Source of the DNA: Epiperipatus broadwayi
Lineage: Eukaryota > Onychophora > Udeonychophora > Euonychophora > Peripatidae
Length of the DNA: 64,000 nucleotides
Assembly (NCBI GenBank): GCA_028023455.1
Contig: JAQFVV010012404.1
Location: 15,857,000-15,920,999, forward strand
Direction of reading: 5' to 3'
In this document: positions 60,656 to 64,000 of the stretch, piece after piece
How the letters are laid out: each line of letters opens with the position of its first letter
Numbering within the stretch: the first letter of the stretch is position 1
Notes under the pieces: model-generated
What the model saw: only the letters and a program-made list of their open reading frames with translations
The model's database searches: none
What the model was told of the DNA's origin: nothing
Made by a program: the position numbers and the translations under genes

Positions 60656-61012
60656 ATATATTGAACCGGGTCCATTTAATAGAAACTTTAATTGGAATTT
60701 ATGTCTTTTTAATATAATTTTCAAATATGTTTTCAACATTACGTGAACGGGCCGGCCCTTCAAGCAGAGAGGAGAATACCATTGATAGCAAAGCTATCAA
60801 TGATACCCACAATCTGACAGCTATGCAAAGCATAACAGGATCACATTTCCAGACTGTCCCACCTCAACTGCTAGATTTAAACCCCTACCATCCAAAGCAT
60901 TTTATTTCTTTAGAGGTAAATCTCAGGCACCAGCTAATTATATGAAGTAACTAACATGCCTGGGTGGTAGGCCCATAATCCAGCACTTGAAATATTCAAT
61001 GACTAGCTCATT
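60656..61012. repeat. ~360 bp dispersed repeat, copy 2
   Basis: Direct-orientation relative of 56083-56445, 4.57 kb away, with roughly one difference every several bases and small indels. It retains the paired A-box-like and B-box-like motifs on the minus strand. Confidence 0.7.
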
Positions 61013-61700
61013 CTGTCTCAGGGTCCAGCAAATTTACTTAATACATAAAGTAACTTTACAGTAATTTACTGGTGAGGCAATGACAAGAGAAAATAAACAA
61101 AATAACAATTAAGGCAAACATTAATATTTAATTAAACACACACATCTAATATAACACATTAATATTGAAATTCACATATAAAATCATGTAAGAATTACTC
61201 AGGCTAAATTATGATAGTCCTTCATTAATTAAAGTCCATTCATTTAAATATAAAGTGTCTATAGACTGATAAAGTGTCTTTACTTAGGCTTTCATTTGTG
61301 TGTATTGTCCAACTAGTTGGCTTTCTGGCTCTCCATCTATGGCTTCATGGCTTGTTTCCATTCTGTGACTCAGCAATGAGAGAGAATAGCAGTAGCATTT
61401 ATTTTGTAATTATGGTATCAGTTTCCAACATTTGTTCGAGGTGGAAGTTGAATTATGGAAGTTTAGGGCATGAAACCCTGTCAGACACATCCATGGGTTA
61501 TACAGCCTCTCCATTAATGTTGACTGTAGCAGTAATTGACTAGCTTACTACTGCATTCCAAATATCTGGATCTTTGGTTTGGATTCTGCATTCTGTCCAA
61601 ACTGATGAATGATCTAGAAAATTTCAGCCCTATATCACAAACCTGACTAAAGAACAATAAAGAGAGTGGCTTTGTATACTTTTTTTCTCTCCTATTATTT
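61013..61700. other. GC-elevated block of unknown nature
   Basis: The plus strand 61274-61543 is open for 89 codons (MSLLRLSFVCIVQLVGFLAL start, hydrophobic first 30 residues that could mimic a signal or membrane segment). An AATAAA sits at about 61660. No family is recognised and similar GC-elevated blocks nearby are repeats, so a repeat origin is more likely than a gene. Confidence 0.25.
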
Positions 61701-64000
61701 CAATCTCTTATCGTTTTTTAATTTAAATCTTAACTTGAAATGTCTTTTAATTAATTTTCCATTTCTGGTTATCTTAAACCCTTGCTCAGATTCATCTAAA
61801 CTTTTTCGATAAGATAGTTTACAGTTCTTTTTTAATTAATACAACTATCGATTTTAATTCTATTATTAATCAAAATCTTACACACTAATTACATAATGAA
61901 AGTTATTATTATTATTATTTTTTTATAAACAAATTTTTTACAGACCAATTTTATTTTACATTTTATATATTTATTTAGCTTTTACTTTATAAAAGCTCTT
62001 TTCTTTAAAAAAAAAGAAAGAGAAAAGTTTTAACTGTTCTTTAATTCTATTATATATTTCTCCCCCCTCCTGTTAAGAACACAGTATTTTTTATTTTTTT
62101 TATTTTTTGTTTAAAAAAATCTTTAAATTAATTTTTTACTAAATATTACAGACTTGTACTGCTGTTCAATAGTGGTACAATATATGTATATTGTATCCTT
62201 AATGCAAACACTCTATCACACTTCTGACAATTCAAATACTATATTAATAACTTTAAACTGGAACAATAACTAACTCATAATAGAAGTACATCTAATAGAA
62301 AACTAATGATTTCACATAAATCTAAGAACATTTAAAGGTAAATAATCTATAAATCCATTAATCAATTTAAGTACTAAGTAATTAAAGATTAAACACCTGC
62401 TCATTCATAAATGATATTGATTATTAAAAAAAAGCAGGGGACTTGACTATAAGCATCTAGTAAGATACATGGTTTAACATTAAGAACATACCCCAAAAGA
62501 TATATTCCCAATGGCATAGGAATATCACTACTATATAATTTCCTAAACTATCAATAATATTTCCATGACTTACCTATTCCATAAAATAAACTAATTCACA
62601 TTATTAAATTAAATTGAATACTGAAATACATTACACACTTTCATTTATACAATAACTTATGAAATAAAATTCCTAATGTTCTCTAATCTTAAAATAATTC
62701 TTATTCTCAGATTAATACTATTATTCTGACAATTACACATCTAATATAGCTATATATGTGAGGGATTTTATATATACCTAGCTTTCCGTAACAATAATAA
62801 TCAATAAAATACTTCAGAACTCTAATTATTTTGCTTATCAGCAACAACAAAGTAAAATTATAGACTATTGCAAAATAATATTTATTGAATCAAAAAAAAT
62901 TTAAATCCATTTTATTATGTGTTTCAGTTATTATTATATCCTTTATGTTGCATATAAAAAAATATAAAGCTTGATTATAATTATCATATCAGATTATTAA
63001 TAAATGCATTATATACTTCTCCATATTTAATCAATAACATCTTCAACAATTATAATCTAATAATCATACTATATCTTATATAAGACATGTATAATAACAT
63101 GAATATATAATTAATTTTTATAATACATGTGTGTGGTTGGGAAGATCTATAATGATTTAGACACTACAAGAAACAAATTCTCAAGATGGAAGATTAATTT
63201 AAAACAAACATTGACAATTTAATATAACAACTATGAAGTCAAAATTTACAAAATATAATATTTACATCATTTTAATTATGCAAAATTCATAAAAAAATAT
63301 TTACACAAACAAAAAAAATCAAATAGTTTCCAATTCAACTATTTTATCATAAAATAATATAAAACAAAATGTACTCTTCGATGGTAATCTTATTTCCATT
63401 TCTAAAACAAAAGTAACAAGCATTATTATTATATAATGAAATTTCTATAAATATTTCCATGAAACATTAACATTCATTATCTACATAGTTTACTAATACC
63501 ATTATATATTAGTAAGGAAAAACATTTTTAATAGCAATAAGTTCATTCTATAACCTCCAATAATATATTTTTATAATGACTATAATTTCTCTGTGTTTAT
63601 GTCTATTTTATCCACTAAAACAAGCATAATTATTTTTAATAATATTAAATCAAGTCAATATGTGATATTTACCTACAACAGCTTACTTTATGTTAATAAC
63701 ATTCAGGTATGCATTTAATACTCTCTTGATCTCTTACAGAATTAGGAATATCATATCATTTCATAAAACCTTATTTCACATTAATTAGACATCATTTGTA
63801 ATATATTTTACTCTTCTTGCTTTTTTAAAAAAATAACATTTTATAGCTTAGTCATTATTCTTCAAACATTTATTACAAGACTGATATAAGAACCAATGAT
63901 GACAAAAAATGATTGAAAGTGGGGTATACAATACTTCAAGAACTAGAAACAAGCAATAGACATATTGGTACAGAGCATAAGACTACATTCTTGTGTCTAC
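61701..64000. other. AT-rich, strongly G-depleted tail
   Basis: In many 60-base lines from 62200 on C outnumbers G several-fold on the plus strand (for example 14 C to 1 G in 62521-62580). No domain or terminal repeat is readable. A decayed retroelement with its sense strand on plus is one explanation. Confidence 0.35.

Noticed and set aside
1-64000. CRISPR arrays, rRNA genes, bacterial operons
   Set aside because: No regularly spaced direct repeats, no rRNA core motifs, and no gene clustering or ribosome-binding pattern on either strand.

Overview
This window looks like gene-poor, AT-rich nuclear DNA from an invertebrate animal. By eye the GC content is well under one third. There is no bacterial gene layout: open frames are short, overlapping and full of homopolymers. 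Poly-A/poly-T tracts and (TA)n or (GT)n microsatellites are everywhere. The supportable content is mostly transposable elements (TEs) with animal-type proteins: hAT elements of the ZBED5/FAM200 type, a TTF/ZMYM1-type hAT, pogo/Tigger-like and Tc1/mariner-like elements with TA target duplications, non-LTR retrotransposon relics and tRNA-derived SINEs. An arthropod-style TATA-plus-TCAGTT pair and the TE set fit a large AT-rich arthropod genome, but a mollusc or other invertebrate cannot be excluded. No complete gene, rRNA, functional tRNA or CRISPR array was found.

Layout. 0-5 kb: copy A of a dispersed ~1.1 kb repeat, AT-rich DNA, then a GC-elevated unit at 3.6-4.15 kb with TATA box, initiator and a 99-codon ORF. 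7.8-12.2 kb: a minus-strand LINE relic, a 343 bp mariner-like element (9994-10336) carrying a transposase C-terminus, a minus-strand TTF/ZMYM1 hAT pseudogene (10.34-11.56 kb) and two local duplications. 13.8-20.1 kb: a 190 bp foldback element, a possible terminal coding exon (16361-16520), a miRNA-like hairpin and a 1053 bp composite inverted repeat with a 13 bp target duplication. 22.6-25.65 kb: copy B of the dispersed repeat, a serine/acidic ORF (23849-24082, minus), a pogo-like element (24123-25306) and a foldback. 27.9-33.3 kb: two hAT elements with intact 8 bp target duplications in opposite orientation, a third hAT relic between them, a SINE and a perfect 17 bp hairpin. 33.3-46.8 kb: mostly AT-rich DNA with a G-rich tandem duplication, a good candidate internal exon (36574-36661), two SINEs and a stretch that keeps more CpG than its surroundings. 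46.9-50.6 kb: a decayed plus-strand LINE with recognisable reverse-transcriptase motif A. 50.6-64 kb: a near-perfect 206 bp foldback (52747-52952), a 100 bp tandem duplication, a second pogo-like element (54780-55679), a pair of related ~360 bp repeats (56.1 and 60.7 kb), weak coding-like relics and a long G-poor tail.

The TE genes do not work together as a pathway: every transposase or polymerase seen is broken. The parts most worth following up are three non-TE-looking candidate exons, the 3.6 kb promoter-plus-ORF unit, the family of long foldbacks (possible dsRNA or small-RNA sources) and the CpG-retaining segment around 42.5-46.8 kb.
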